From NCBI GenBank assembly GCA_937949615.1, contig CALEDQ010000005.1:248001-312000 (forward strand): a stretch of 64,000 bases of DNA, given 5' to 3'. Positions 33,681 through 41,810 of the stretch are shown one piece after another. Position numbers and translations under genes: made by a program. The notes below the pieces were generated by a model, which was not told where the DNA came from, did no database searches, and saw nothing but the letters and a program-made list of their open reading frames with translations. Numbering within the stretch: position 1 is the stretch's first letter; the number at the start of each line of letters is the position of its first letter. This DNA comes from an uncultured bacterium (GTDB lineage Bacteria; Muiribacteriota; Ozemobacteria; Ozemobacterales; Ozemobacteraceae).

Positions 33681-33825
33681 GCACCCCATAGTTCCCTGCG
33701 AACGATGCCGCTAAGACCGGACGTTTTGCCTGGAGGGCAAAACGCGGGCGATTGCCGCAGGATGCGGCTTAGAGCCCGTGTTCCGGTCGTGCGAGCAGAG
33801 GGAGCAGATGGAACTATGAGGGTGC
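33681..33825. other. Highly structured intergenic element (candidate ncRNA or structured repeat)
   Basis: Nested pairing visible by eye: an outer arm 33681-33695 (GCACCCCATAGTTCC) with 33810-33825 (GGAACTATGAGGGTGC), extended by CTGC/GCAG (33696-33699 and 33804-33807). Inside are GACCGGA (33715-33721) with TCCGGTC (33782-33788), a 9-bp hairpin CGTTTTGCC/GGCAAAACG (33722-33744), and a stem CGGGC/GCCCG (33745-33749, 33774-33778) enclosing GCCGCA/TGCGGC. This gives a closed multi-branched fold of about 145 bases. It lies in a 421-base gap without a credible gene. I see no SRP, tmRNA or RNase P signature; strand is undetermined. Confidence 0.55.
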
Positions 33826-33947
33826 GAAGATCGCAGAGCGTTGCAACGACTGACATGCCGTAACACGCTGTTGGAAAGAAAAAAGTTTACGTTTACCCTG
33901 CAAAAACTGGTCGCCTCTTTTTGCTTGTCGAAAGGGGTTGTAAGTTC

Positions 33948-36212
33948 TCAGCTGAGTTTGCGGCGTATTGACTGCTGCCAGAGGTTGAAAAGCAGAAAGA
34001 AGGCGAACAGCACCACGATCACCGATGAGGCGTAGCCCAGCTGAAAGGAGCCAAAAGCCCGCTGGTATGAAAACAGCAGCAGTGAAATGGTTTCGTCTTT
34101 CGGTCCGCCACCGGTCAGCACGTATGGTTCGAGAAAAAACTGAATGTTGGCGACAATCGAGCCAACCACGAGCGCGAAAAGCGTGCGTCTGAGCCCGGGC
34201 AGAGTGACGTGGCGCAGTTCGTGCCAGTAACTGCCGCCGTCGATACGAACCGCTTCATAGAGGTCACGGTTGATCAGTTCAAGACCGGCGAGCATAATTA
34301 TCATACTGAGCCCGTAACTGCGCCAGATCGAAAAAACGATCAGGGCCGGCAATGCGAGGTCGGCATCGTTGAGCCAGTTGATCGGGCCGAACCCCAGCCA
34401 GTTGACCAGATCGTTCAATGGGCTCTGCTGACAGTAAAGCCAGCGCCAGGTAACCGCCGATGCCACCGTGGTAACGACCGAGGGCAGAAAGAACCCCATC
34501 GCCAGCAGGTTGCGTTTCCAGCCGGTAAAGCGGTTGACGACCAGTGCCAGTGTCAGCGCGATCAAAAGATTGGCCGGCACCCCGACACAGAGATATACCA
34601 GCGTGTTCCTGACGCTTTTCCAGAAAATCTGGTCTTGATACAGCTGATGAAAATTACTCAGCGCAATAAACTTCGCCCGCGCCGGGTCGGTGATGCTCGC
34701 GGCCCCCAGATCGGTGAGACTGGCGGCGAAAGCGACACAAAGCGGCAATAGTCTGAAAATCAGCAGAATCAGCAGAGCCGGGCCGAGAAACCAGGCGGCT
34801 TTGCGCAGCGGTGTCGCTGCAACGGCCTGCCGGACCGTTTGCAACGAGTGCGATTTGAAGCCGTTGACAACATAGATCGAGACGAGCAGCAGCGGAAACA
34901 CCGACAGAACCAGCCAGTAAAAATTGCCGGTCGCCGGCGCCTGTGCCGCTTCCTTCTCTTTGACAATCGCGGCCATCGTGTCGTTCATCAGCCTGACGAA
35001 GGTCTTTGCATCATCATTGCTTTCGAGAAAGGCATCATACTGCCTATAGAATCTGTCCCAGAAGATGCTCCATTCCTTTTCCGGCGGTGGCAGCCGGGTA
35101 TCTTCGAGCTGCTGCCGGAAAACCTGCATGACCCGGTCTTCAGCCAGTTCTGGGCGGGCCATCGCCTGCCGGCTGGCCGGCAGGTCGCTCGAAATTCTGT
35201 ACCACTCAGCCTGAATATCAGGTCGGCTGAGAAACAGAATCAGCCTCTGCCCGGCTTCCTTGTGTCGTGAATCCTTGAATTGCACCAGGTTTGAGCCGCC
35301 GATGAACGAAGTTCGGGTTTTGCCGGCCGGCAGAGGCGCCAGATCCCAGGCATTTTTGAGGCGTCCGGCATTTTTTTTCAGGTCTGAAGCCATCCAGGGG
35401 CCAGAGACAACGACCTCATAAACCCCGTTGTCGAATTCAGTTATGTAGTCGAGGCCGGAATCGTTTGGCTTGCCCAGAAAACCCTCACGGCGCATCGTGC
35501 GGTCGTATTCGAGGGCGGCGAGCATGGGTGCTTCTTCGAATGCCGGTCGACCAGAGCTCAGTGGCGAAAACAGGCCGCCGGCCTGCCAGTAGAACATTTC
35601 GAAAGTGAAGCCGTGCATGCTGGCAAAATTGCTGTTTTGCAGCCCGGCGGCGCGTTTATCGGCGACCACTCTGCGACCGAAGTCGAGGAATTCCTGCCAG
35701 GTGTCCGGAAAAGACCGCATGCCATAACGGTCAGGATACTCGCGGCGGTAGTAAACCAGCCGCGTATCGACATACCACGGAACGCCATAATGCTGGTTGT
35801 CATAACGGCAGGTTTCTATCGATGCCGGAAAAAAGTCATCAGAGCTCAAGCGGCCGTCAGAAAAAAGCGGTTCGAGGCTTTCGAGGGCGCCCATCGCATA
35901 AAAATCATGCATCATCGTGGTGCCGAGCTGACAGACATCAGGCGGCGCGCCACCAAGAAAGGCAGTCACCAGCTTTTCGTAACAGCCGCCCCACGAAAAT
36001 GCCTGAATTCTGACCTTTATTCCGGGGTTTTCTTTTTCAAAACGGTCGGTGAGCTGTGATATCAGTTCGCCCTCGCCGCCCATGATCCAGACGCGCAGTG
36101 TAATGCCTTCGTCGGCGGCAACCGGTAAAATAGAGCCGATGACCAGAAAAAATAGCAAAAGCCACCTTGTCTGGCGGTTAAAAGCTGATAGAATGCCCGA
36201 TTTACGGTTCAC
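33948..36212 (-). CDS. Fused sugar ABC transporter: extracellular binding protein plus MalF-like permease
   Basis: 754 residues. After a signal sequence (WLLLFFLVIGSILPVAADEG), residues about 35-420 form a family 1 solute-binding protein (LRVWIMGGEGELISQLTDRF, PDVCQLGTTMMHDFY, YGVPWYVDTRLVYYRR). Residues about 440-754 form a MalF-type permease with about six to seven helices and an EAA loop (DLYEAVRIDGGSYWHELRHV). The frame is continuous, so this is a real fusion rather than two genes. The tethered binding domain would face the periplasm. It overlaps the upstream gene by ATGA. MalG-type partner: 31627-32487. Confidence 0.87.
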   Translation of the reverse strand: MNRKSGILSAFNRQTRWLLLFFLVIGSILPVAADEGITLRVWIMGGEGELISQLTDRFEKENPGIKVRIQAFSWGGCYEKLVTAFLGGAPPDVCQLGTTMMHDFYAMGALESLEPLFSDGRLSSDDFFPASIETCRYDNQHYGVPWYVDTRLVYYRREYPDRYGMRSFPDTWQEFLDFGRRVVADKRAAGLQNSNFASMHGFTFEMFYWQAGGLFSPLSSGRPAFEEAPMLAALEYDRTMRREGFLGKPNDSGLDYITEFDNGVYEVVVSGPWMASDLKKNAGRLKNAWDLAPLPAGKTRTSFIGGSNLVQFKDSRHKEAGQRLILFLSRPDIQAEWYRISSDLPASRQAMARPELAEDRVMQVFRQQLEDTRLPPPEKEWSIFWDRFYRQYDAFLESNDDAKTFVRLMNDTMAAIVKEKEAAQAPATGNFYWLVLSVFPLLLVSIYVVNGFKSHSLQTVRQAVAATPLRKAAWFLGPALLILLIFRLLPLCVAFAASLTDLGAASITDPARAKFIALSNFHQLYQDQIFWKSVRNTLVYLCVGVPANLLIALTLALVVNRFTGWKRNLLAMGFFLPSVVTTVASAVTWRWLYCQQSPLNDLVNWLGFGPINWLNDADLALPALIVFSIWRSYGLSMIIMLAGLELINRDLYEAVRIDGGSYWHELRHVTLPGLRRTLFALVVGSIVANIQFFLEPYVLTGGGPKDETISLLLFSYQRAFGSFQLGYASSVIVVLFAFFLLFNLWQQSIRRKLS

Positions 36213-36757
36213 GGCCGACTTTTTTCTTCTGTCTGGCTTTTGCAGCCTTTAATCGGTGCGCCATGAAACTTGCAGTAAATGACAAGGGTGCCATGCAGCA
36301 GGTCGCCGGCGCTTTCATAGCAGCAGCGCTCGGTTGGCCGCGGAAACGGATGCTTGAGATAGTCAGGCATCAGCGGCGAATCAGGGTTGCTGACCATGCG
36401 GTCGCTGATGCGTCGCAGCGGTACTGTGTGCTCGGCGTTATACATCAGCATGGCCCCTCTGATCGAAGTCTGAGAAAAATAGCAGCTGCGCAGTTCGCGG
36501 TAAAAATGGTCAGGAAAGAAAAGCATGCGGAAATAACTCTGGGTATTGGTTATCCAGCACAGTCTGAAACAGGGCGGGTCGGCGATGATATTTTCGGCTT
36601 CAGTCGTGTCGGTTGCCACGCCAACTGCGAAACACTCGGGAAAATTTCTCAGGTGGGCTGCCTGGCTGACAAGTTTCTGCGCCAAAGCCGGCTGCGGGGC
36701 AAAACATGCCAGAAGCAGCAAAAGAAACGCCAGCCAGGATTTTACTGACATTGGCAT
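36209..36757 (-). CDS. Exported pilin-like C-terminal-domain protein
   Basis: 182 residues with a signal peptide (WLAFLLLLLACFAPQPALA), not a prepilin leader. The C-terminal half (SIRGAMLMYNAEHTVPLRR, YLKHPFPRPTERCCYESAGD, LVIYCKFHGAP) resembles the globular end of pseudopilin-like proteins that close with an IxCxxHG motif. So it may be a pilin head domain exported without its helix. Low certainty. It follows the TPR gene by 5 bases and overlaps the ABC fusion gene by 4. An alternative start is Met3 (36751). Confidence 0.5.
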   Translation of the reverse strand: MPMSVKSWLAFLLLLLACFAPQPALAQKLVSQAAHLRNFPECFAVGVATDTTEAENIIADPPCFRLCWITNTQSYFRMLFFPDHFYRELRSCYFSQTSIRGAMLMYNAEHTVPLRRISDRMVSNPDSPLMPDYLKHPFPRPTERCCYESAGDLLHGTLVIYCKFHGAPIKGCKSQTEEKSRP

Positions 36758-36762
36758 ATGGT

Positions 36763-38490
36763 TTAGTCCGGGGTGGCAGAAACGAACTCAAGGGTCGGCA
36801 GCTTCACAGTCTGGCCAAGCTCATTGATGATTTCATAGTCTTTCCATTCGGTCGTACCGTTGAAAGTGATGATTTTTCCTTCGCGGATGAACGACGGAAA
36901 CCCGTTTTTGCGGGTCGACAGCAGAAACAGCGGCTGATTGTTGTAGTGCTTATTGAGGCGGAAATCGTTGCGGTCGCGGTTCATCGCATCGAGTTCATCG
37001 CGGCTGAGCTCTTTGATCATCAGCAGAAAATCGCGGCCCTGGCGGCTGATTTTTTTGGCAATATAGCCGCGCCATTCAACGGTAATCGGGCCGGTAAAGC
37101 TGGTTCTGAAGCTGACATCGGTGAGCTGATAGAACTTCAGGTCGCTGATCGCGTAATTTTTTCTGATCTGGGCGAGTCCTTCGCGGGCCGGGCGCGCCAG
37201 TTCCTCAGTTTCTCTGATTTTGAAACGGGCGACTTCGAGTTTGCGCATTGCGTCACGGCGTGAGCCTTCCTGCAGGTTGCCGGTTTCGAGGGCCTGACTG
37301 AAGAGGTTGGCCGCTTCGTCGAAATTGTTCATGGTAAAAGCGTGGTTACCGCGCAGATACAGATCGTTGGCCAGGTTGCCTGCTGCCTCGGTCATGCGCA
37401 TCTGCAGATTTGGGTTGCCCGGGTTCATGGCATTGGCGCGGCTGTAGTAGTCTTTTGCCTGCTCGGGTTTGCCCATCGTTTCATAGATGCGGGCAATCTC
37501 GATGGCAACGGTCGCCTGCGGCTTCACCCCGTAATAGATCTGGTAATTGCGCAGAGCGTCTTCGAGCAGGTTGACGCGCGCATAATTGCGGCCAAGCAGA
37601 AAATAGGCATCGTAAAACTTGTCATCGACCCTGATCGCCTCTTCAAGATGCTTGATCGAGGCAAAAAGATCGCCTTCGAGGCTCAGCGCCTTGCCCATGA
37701 GAAAATGGGCGCGCGGGCTGTCTGGGTTGGTTTCGAGAATGCTCTGCAGCAGATTGACCGCTTCGGTCTTTTTGCCGCTTTCAAGCAGAGCTTCGGCTTT
37801 GGCTTCACCGGCCGGTTTCGCCGCCTGGGCGGTTACTCTGGTCGGCAGCGGCGGCAGTCTGAGATCACTGCCGGAATAGGCCGGCGCCGGCTGCGTATTG
37901 ATCGGAGGCAAAGCCGGCAGAGCCTGAGCTGGCGCCCTGCTGATCGCAGGCGTTCTCACCGCGGCCGGCCGCTGCACCGGGGCCTGGGTGATGACCCTGG
38001 CCGGGGCAGCCGGTCTTTCGGTCGGCATCACTTCGGGCTCGTAATAAACCGGCTGCGAAGACTGGGTTACGACCTGAGCCGGCAGCCGCGCTTCTGACTG
38101 CACGACCGGGGCCGGTAACGGCATGGTTTCGGGCTGAGCCGTGGCCTGCGCTCTCTTCATCTCGACGGTGCAGCGCGCGATACCGCGGCGGGCAGCGACC
38201 ATCGAAGTGTCGAGAGAAGCCGCGAGACGATATTCCTTTAAAGCTTCTTCAAAATTGCCGGTCAGCTCGAACAGACGCCCGAGGTTGAAATGTACGCCCG
38301 GGTGGCGCGGCGACTGCTCATAGGCCTCTTTGAGGGTCTGGTGGGCCTGTTTGTAGCGCTGCTGGTAGATGTGGTTAACCGCTTCTTCGACGAGAATATT
38401 GGTATTGTCGAAAGCCAGCAGACCGGGGTTGCCCGCCGCTGTCAGCAATGCGGACAAAAATATGGTTTTCAGCCAGTTCTGGTTGTTCAT
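36763..38490 (-). CDS. Exported TPR-repeat protein with Pro-rich linker
   Basis: 575 residues from the ATG at 38490 (AGGAC upstream; an in-frame ATG at 38529 lacks one). Signal peptide (KTIFLSALLTAAGNPGLLA), two TPRs (about 30-110), a Pro/Ala/Gln-rich linker (about 115-235), then about five TPRs (AKAEALLESGKKTEAVNLL, AHFLMGKALSLEGDLFASI, YFLLGRNYARVNLLEDAL and others). The C-terminal 170 residues are a separate domain with VSFRTSFTGPITVEWRGYI, unrecognised. Heads a minus-strand set with the pilin-like and ABC fusion genes. Confidence 0.75.
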   Translation of the reverse strand: MNNQNWLKTIFLSALLTAAGNPGLLAFDNTNILVEEAVNHIYQQRYKQAHQTLKEAYEQSPRHPGVHFNLGRLFELTGNFEEALKEYRLAASLDTSMVAARRGIARCTVEMKRAQATAQPETMPLPAPVVQSEARLPAQVVTQSSQPVYYEPEVMPTERPAAPARVITQAPVQRPAAVRTPAISRAPAQALPALPPINTQPAPAYSGSDLRLPPLPTRVTAQAAKPAGEAKAEALLESGKKTEAVNLLQSILETNPDSPRAHFLMGKALSLEGDLFASIKHLEEAIRVDDKFYDAYFLLGRNYARVNLLEDALRNYQIYYGVKPQATVAIEIARIYETMGKPEQAKDYYSRANAMNPGNPNLQMRMTEAAGNLANDLYLRGNHAFTMNNFDEAANLFSQALETGNLQEGSRRDAMRKLEVARFKIRETEELARPAREGLAQIRKNYAISDLKFYQLTDVSFRTSFTGPITVEWRGYIAKKISRQGRDFLLMIKELSRDELDAMNRDRNDFRLNKHYNNQPLFLLSTRKNGFPSFIREGKIITFNGTTEWKDYEIINELGQTVKLPTLEFVSATPD

Positions 38491-38581
38491 GAGCAGGGTC
38501 CTTGTCTTCGCGCCTTGGTTTTGACTCAAGATTGACGACTATGTTATCATCAATTCGAAACTAAACCTAGTGGAGGAAAGC

Positions 38582-38668
38582 ATGTCAATTTTCCGTTTTA
38601 TCTGGTGGGCGGTAATTATCAGTATCTGTGCTTTTGCCGGCTACGTCTACGGCTATCTTTCCGAATAA
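38582..38668 (+). CDS. 28-residue single-pass membrane protein
   Basis: Protein MSIFRFIWWAVIISICAFAG, then YVYGYLSE. One hydrophobic helix with an inward basic end and a short polar tail. It has an excellent ribosome site (GTGGAGGAAAGC, 8 bases before ATG) and a strong terminator 11 bases after its stop, so it is a self-contained transcription unit. It is divergent from the TPR gene. Too small for family assignment. Confidence 0.6.
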   Translation: MSIFRFIWWAVIISICAFAGYVYGYLSE

Positions 38669-38678
38669 TTTTGCCTGA

Positions 38679-38716
38679 AATAACCCGGTCAGAAGCGAAT
38701 TTCTGGCCGGGTTATT
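38679..38716. terminator. Bidirectional intrinsic terminator
   Basis: Arms AATAACCCGG (38679-38688) and CCGGGTTATT (38707-38716), extended by CAGAA/TTCTG inside. T-rich sequence follows on the plus strand. It serves the 28-residue gene and overlaps the stop codon of the converging 67-residue gene. Confidence 0.85.
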
Positions 38717-38915
38717 TTATGCCGGTATATTCTTTGAAACGCCCGTGCTTTTTCAGCAGCTCGAGGTATTCTGCCTGCAGCTCGGCAACGCCATACAGGG
38801 CCGCGGTCAGAAAGTCTTTGCGGGTGTAGCCGTGCTTCTCGGCAAGCTCTGAAAAATTGCTGCCGTCAGCCAGCTGGTCGAGAATTTTTTCGGACTTGGT
38901 TAATGCCGGTGCCAT
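38712..38915 (-). CDS. Small helical protein, possible HTH
   Basis: 67 residues, clear AGGAG ribosome site. LADGSNFSELAEKHGYTRKDFLTAALYG looks like a helix-turn-helix of the DUF433 kind, followed by a charged helix. No known partner. A DNA-binding role is inference. Confidence 0.6.
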   Translation of the reverse strand: MAPALTKSEKILDQLADGSNFSELAEKHGYTRKDFLTAALYGVAELQAEYLELLKKHGRFKEYTGIK

Positions 38916-39104
38916 TTTTTTCTCCTGTTGCTAATTCTAATTATTTATCGGCAGTTTGCAACTCAACCCGAAATCAGTATCGGGCATTGCTTGAATGCAG
39001 TTGCCGAGCTGATTGTTGCGAGGCTGGACTGATGAGAAGACAGATACGATGTCCCGGTGCGTTTCTTACTGATTTGGCATTTTTTGTGGGTTGTGAGGTA
39101 GTTT

Positions 39105-39689
39105 GTGATAAATCCTGCCGTTGAAGCGCCCAGGCCGCCGCTAAGAAATGTTTTTGCGGTTAAACTGCTCGGCCTGCCGTTGAACCGCCACGACAACCTG
39201 GTCTGTTTTATGGTGATCGTTCTTGCCGTATTGCTGCAGATCAGATTGCAGCAGACATTCCTCGGCGAGGGCTGGCTCGCACTCTTCGGCTTTATTGGCT
39301 ACGTCGCCCTGCGTCTGTGGCTGTTGAACCGGCGCTATCCCGACCCCGGCGAAATCGTGCTCGAAGCCGACCGTATCAGTCTGCCGGGCAGTCTGAATGC
39401 CGGCAAGCCCGAACTGATTCTGTTCAGCGATCTGAAAGCCGTGACTGCCACTTTTTTTAAAACGAAAGGTGGCGGCCAGACCCTGACTTCGCTTGAATTC
39501 GATACCGGATTTCGCAGTTACTGCGTTAACTGGCTGGCGGCCGATCTGAATGTTCTGGAAAGAGAGCTGATCAGGCGCAGCATCAGAGTGACACGGGTCG
39601 CCGGTGCTTACGAACAGGTGATCAGCTTTGGATTGCTGACTTTTATTCTGCTTCTGCTGCTGATTTTCTCAACGCATTTCCTGCGCTGA
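39105..39689 (+). CDS. Membrane protein, unknown
   Basis: 194 residues from the GTG at 39105 (GTGAGG upstream). Two helices near the N-terminus (LVCFMVIVLAVLLQIRL, and LALFGFIGYVALRLWLL), a soluble middle of about 95 residues with strand pattern IVLEADRISLPG and ILFSDLKAVTATFF (PH-domain-like in style), and a C-terminal helix (VISFGLLTFILLLLLIF). No family assigned. Convergent with larE, 10 bases apart. Confidence 0.6.
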   Translation: MINPAVEAPRPPLRNVFAVKLLGLPLNRHDNLVCFMVIVLAVLLQIRLQQTFLGEGWLALFGFIGYVALRLWLLNRRYPDPGEIVLEADRISLPGSLNAGKPELILFSDLKAVTATFFKTKGGGQTLTSLEFDTGFRSYCVNWLAADLNVLERELIRRSIRVTRVAGAYEQVISFGLLTFILLLLLIFSTHFLR

Positions 39690-39699
39690 CCGAGGATTT

Positions 39700-40518
39700 T
39701 CAGGCGTTCATCGAGCCTTTGCGGTAACCGGCGATGTCGATGCACACATGCTTGAAGCCGAGTTTTTTCAGGCGGTCGACAAAATTCACCAGGGTGTCCA
39801 TGGCGCGGTGCCGGTCTTCAGGCCTGGTTTCGATTCTGGCCAGATCTCCGTGATGCCGCAGCCGGCAGAAACCAAGACCGGCTTCCCGCAATATTACCTC
39901 GCCTTCGGCAATCTGTCGCAGCTTTTCTGATGTAATCGGGCTGCCGGTCGCGATGCGTGTCGCCAGACAACTTTGCCCGGCCCTGACGATTTCGCCGGCA
40001 TTCATGGCCTGCAATACTTCGGCAATCATCGCTTTGCTGAAACCGCATGCCTGCAACGGGCTTGCGACTGCCAGTTCTTTTATCGCCTGTTTGCCGGGCC
40101 GGTAATCATCGTCGTCGTCGGTGACCGAACCTTCGCAGATGATTTCACCCGGCTGCGCCGCCTTGAGCAGCCCGGAAAAAATCAGCTTCTTGCAGTGGTA
40201 ACAGCGCAACGGATCGTTGCAGGTGACTTCGGCTGAGCGCAGCGGATCGGCCGCGATTTCGACAATTCTGAACCCGTAACGGGCCGCGGTGTTTCTGGCG
40301 ATCCGCATTTCTTCGGACGACATGAACGGCGAACTGACGAGCAGGCAGCGATACGAATCCGCTATGACCCGGCTGGCGATCAAAGCCATAAAACTGCTGT
40401 CCATGCCGCCAGAATAAGCTATCATCAGACTTTTCTGCTGCCTGAAAAAGGTGCACAGCCTTTGCAGCGCCTCTTCTGCCTGCCGACTCACGTTTTCGAT
40501 CTTCAGTTCACTCATCAT
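39700..40518 (-). CDS. larE: ATP-dependent sacrificial sulfur transferase LarE
   Basis: 272 residues. PP-loop SGGMDSS (36-42) adenylates the substrate carboxylate. RCYHCKK (about 105-111), DDYRPG and SCLATR with Cys184 match LarE; in Lactobacillus the equivalent Cys donates sulfur to build the nickel-pincer nucleotide cofactor of lactate racemase-type enzymes. Only one Cys is in that position, which fits the sacrificial type rather than the iron-sulfur type. LarA, LarB and LarC are not in the window, so the target enzyme is unknown. Confidence 0.87.
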   Translation of the reverse strand: MMSELKIENVSRQAEEALQRLCTFFRQQKSLMIAYSGGMDSSFMALIASRVIADSYRCLLVSSPFMSSEEMRIARNTAARYGFRIVEIAADPLRSAEVTCNDPLRCYHCKKLIFSGLLKAAQPGEIICEGSVTDDDDDYRPGKQAIKELAVASPLQACGFSKAMIAEVLQAMNAGEIVRAGQSCLATRIATGSPITSEKLRQIAEGEVILREAGLGFCRLRHHGDLARIETRPEDRHRAMDTLVNFVDRLKKLGFKHVCIDIAGYRKGSMNA

Positions 40519-40585
40519 TCGATCTCCGTAACGGTTTACCCCGAATTATATCAAATGGCAGACGGCTGTTGATTATATACAAGAT

Positions 40586-40605
40586 GCTGTTTTCGGCAGG
40601 TCAGG
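40586..40605 (+). repeat. Short dispersed repeat, copy 2
   Basis: GCTGTTTTCGGCAGGTCAGG, one base different from 33637-33656. Confidence 0.5.
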
Positions 40606-40659
40606 GTCAATGATTACCCCTGATGTTTTATCCAGGCAAACCCGCTCTTTGACCTGACT

Positions 40660-40749
40660 TATCCGAGTCCATCCGTGTTCATCCGTGGCTCTAAAATTCT
40701 CCCCCGCTCATCCGTGGCCTGCCATGTTTTACCGTGTTCATCCATGGCT
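40660..40749. repeat. Dispersed ATCCGTG-TTC repeat, copy 2 (three degenerate units)
   Basis: Units such as TCCATCCGTGTTCATCCGTGG, CTCATCCGTGG and CCGTGTTCATCCATGG, in reverse orientation to copy 1 at 968-1005. Intergenic, upstream of the SpeB-family gene. Confidence 0.7.
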
Positions 40750-40891
40750 GAAAATATAACAACACCCGCAAATCAGCTTGAGTCGATCTATATATTATCC
40801 AATGCTTGAATTGTATCAGATTTGCTGCGGAAAGTTGCCGGGTTTGTGTTATCATGCAGCTCACCAATCAATTTCTCACGGGGGAAACCAC

Positions 40892-41809
40892 ATGGGTCTC
40901 GATTCAGTGCATTTCAAGGCCAGCTACAGCTTTCTCGGCCTTTCAGAAGAAGACAGCAATTACGAAGATGCCAGAGCGGTAATCATTCCGGTGCCCTATG
41001 ACAGCACCACCTCATACCGCGCCGGCACCCGCGAAGGTCCGGCTGCCATCATCACCGCTTCGAGACAGGTCGAACTCTACGACCTCGATCTGCAGTGCGA
41101 ACCATTGCTCGCAGGTGTTCATACCCTGCCAGAGCTTGAACCCGACATGCAGGGCCCGGCAGCGACCCTGGCCAACATCGAAAACGCGTTCAGGGCAGTG
41201 CTCGCCGATGGCAAGTTTCCCGTCATGCTTGGCGGCGAACACAGCATCACCACCGCGCCGGTCAAGGCCATCAAGGAAAAATACGGCGAATCCCTGTCGG
41301 TGCTGCAGCTCGATGCGCACTCAGACCTGCGCGATTCATACGAAAATACCCCGTTCAACCACGCTTCGGTGATGCGGCGCGTCTATGATCTGGCAAAGCT
41401 GACTCAGGTCGGCATTCGCAATACCTGCCGCGATGAAATCGAATTCATTAAAAAAGTCGGGCACGATGGTATCATCTGGGCCCACGAAATGGCCGACGGC
41501 AACATGGCCTGGGTTGACCGGGTGATGCAGCGCCTCGACAAGAATGTTTACATCACTATCGATCTCGATGCTTTCGATCCGTCGATCATGCCGGCCGTCG
41601 GCACGCCAGAACCGGGTGGCATGCTGTGGTACCAGACACTGCACCTGCTCAACCGGGTAATCGATGAGCGCAACGTCGTTGGCTTCGATGTCGTCGAGCT
41701 TTGCCCGCTTCCGGGCAATATCGCCTCTGATTTCATGGCGGCGAAACTCGTCTTCAAGATGCTCGGCCGCATCTTTAAAAAGAACGGCTGGATAACCGGA
41801 GAAGAATGA
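40892..41809 (+). CDS. speB: Agmatinase/ureohydrolase family protein
   Basis: 305 residues from the ATG at 40892 (GGGGG upstream). Mn-binding motifs GGEHS (114-118, His117), DAHSDLRD (141-148; Asp141, His143, Asp145) and ITIDLDAFDPS define the arginase/agmatinase superfamily; the TSYRAGTREGPAAI N-terminus is agmatinase-like. The likely reaction is agmatine to putrescine plus urea. Arginine decarboxylase is not in the window, and a guanidinobutyrase activity is possible. Followed 1 base later by the prepilin peptidase gene. Confidence 0.85.
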   Translation: MGLDSVHFKASYSFLGLSEEDSNYEDARAVIIPVPYDSTTSYRAGTREGPAAIITASRQVELYDLDLQCEPLLAGVHTLPELEPDMQGPAATLANIENAFRAVLADGKFPVMLGGEHSITTAPVKAIKEKYGESLSVLQLDAHSDLRDSYENTPFNHASVMRRVYDLAKLTQVGIRNTCRDEIEFIKKVGHDGIIWAHEMADGNMAWVDRVMQRLDKNVYITIDLDAFDPSIMPAVGTPEPGGMLWYQTLHLLNRVIDERNVVGFDVVELCPLPGNIASDFMAAKLVFKMLGRIFKKNGWITGEE

Positions 41810-41810
41810 T

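Larger units (their letters stand above)
40519..40891. other. Intergenic region with repeats only
   Basis: 373 bases without a credible gene. It holds the short repeat at 40586-40605, a small hairpin TCAGGG/CCCTGA, and the tandem-like units at 40660-40749. No confident promoter for the SpeB-family gene was found. Confidence 0.6.

Noticed and set aside
33637..33825. SRP or other known housekeeping RNA at the structured element
   Set aside because: CAGGTCAGG recalls bacterial SRP RNA, but the GGAAGGAAGCAGCC loop is missing. No tmRNA or RNase P conserved blocks are present.
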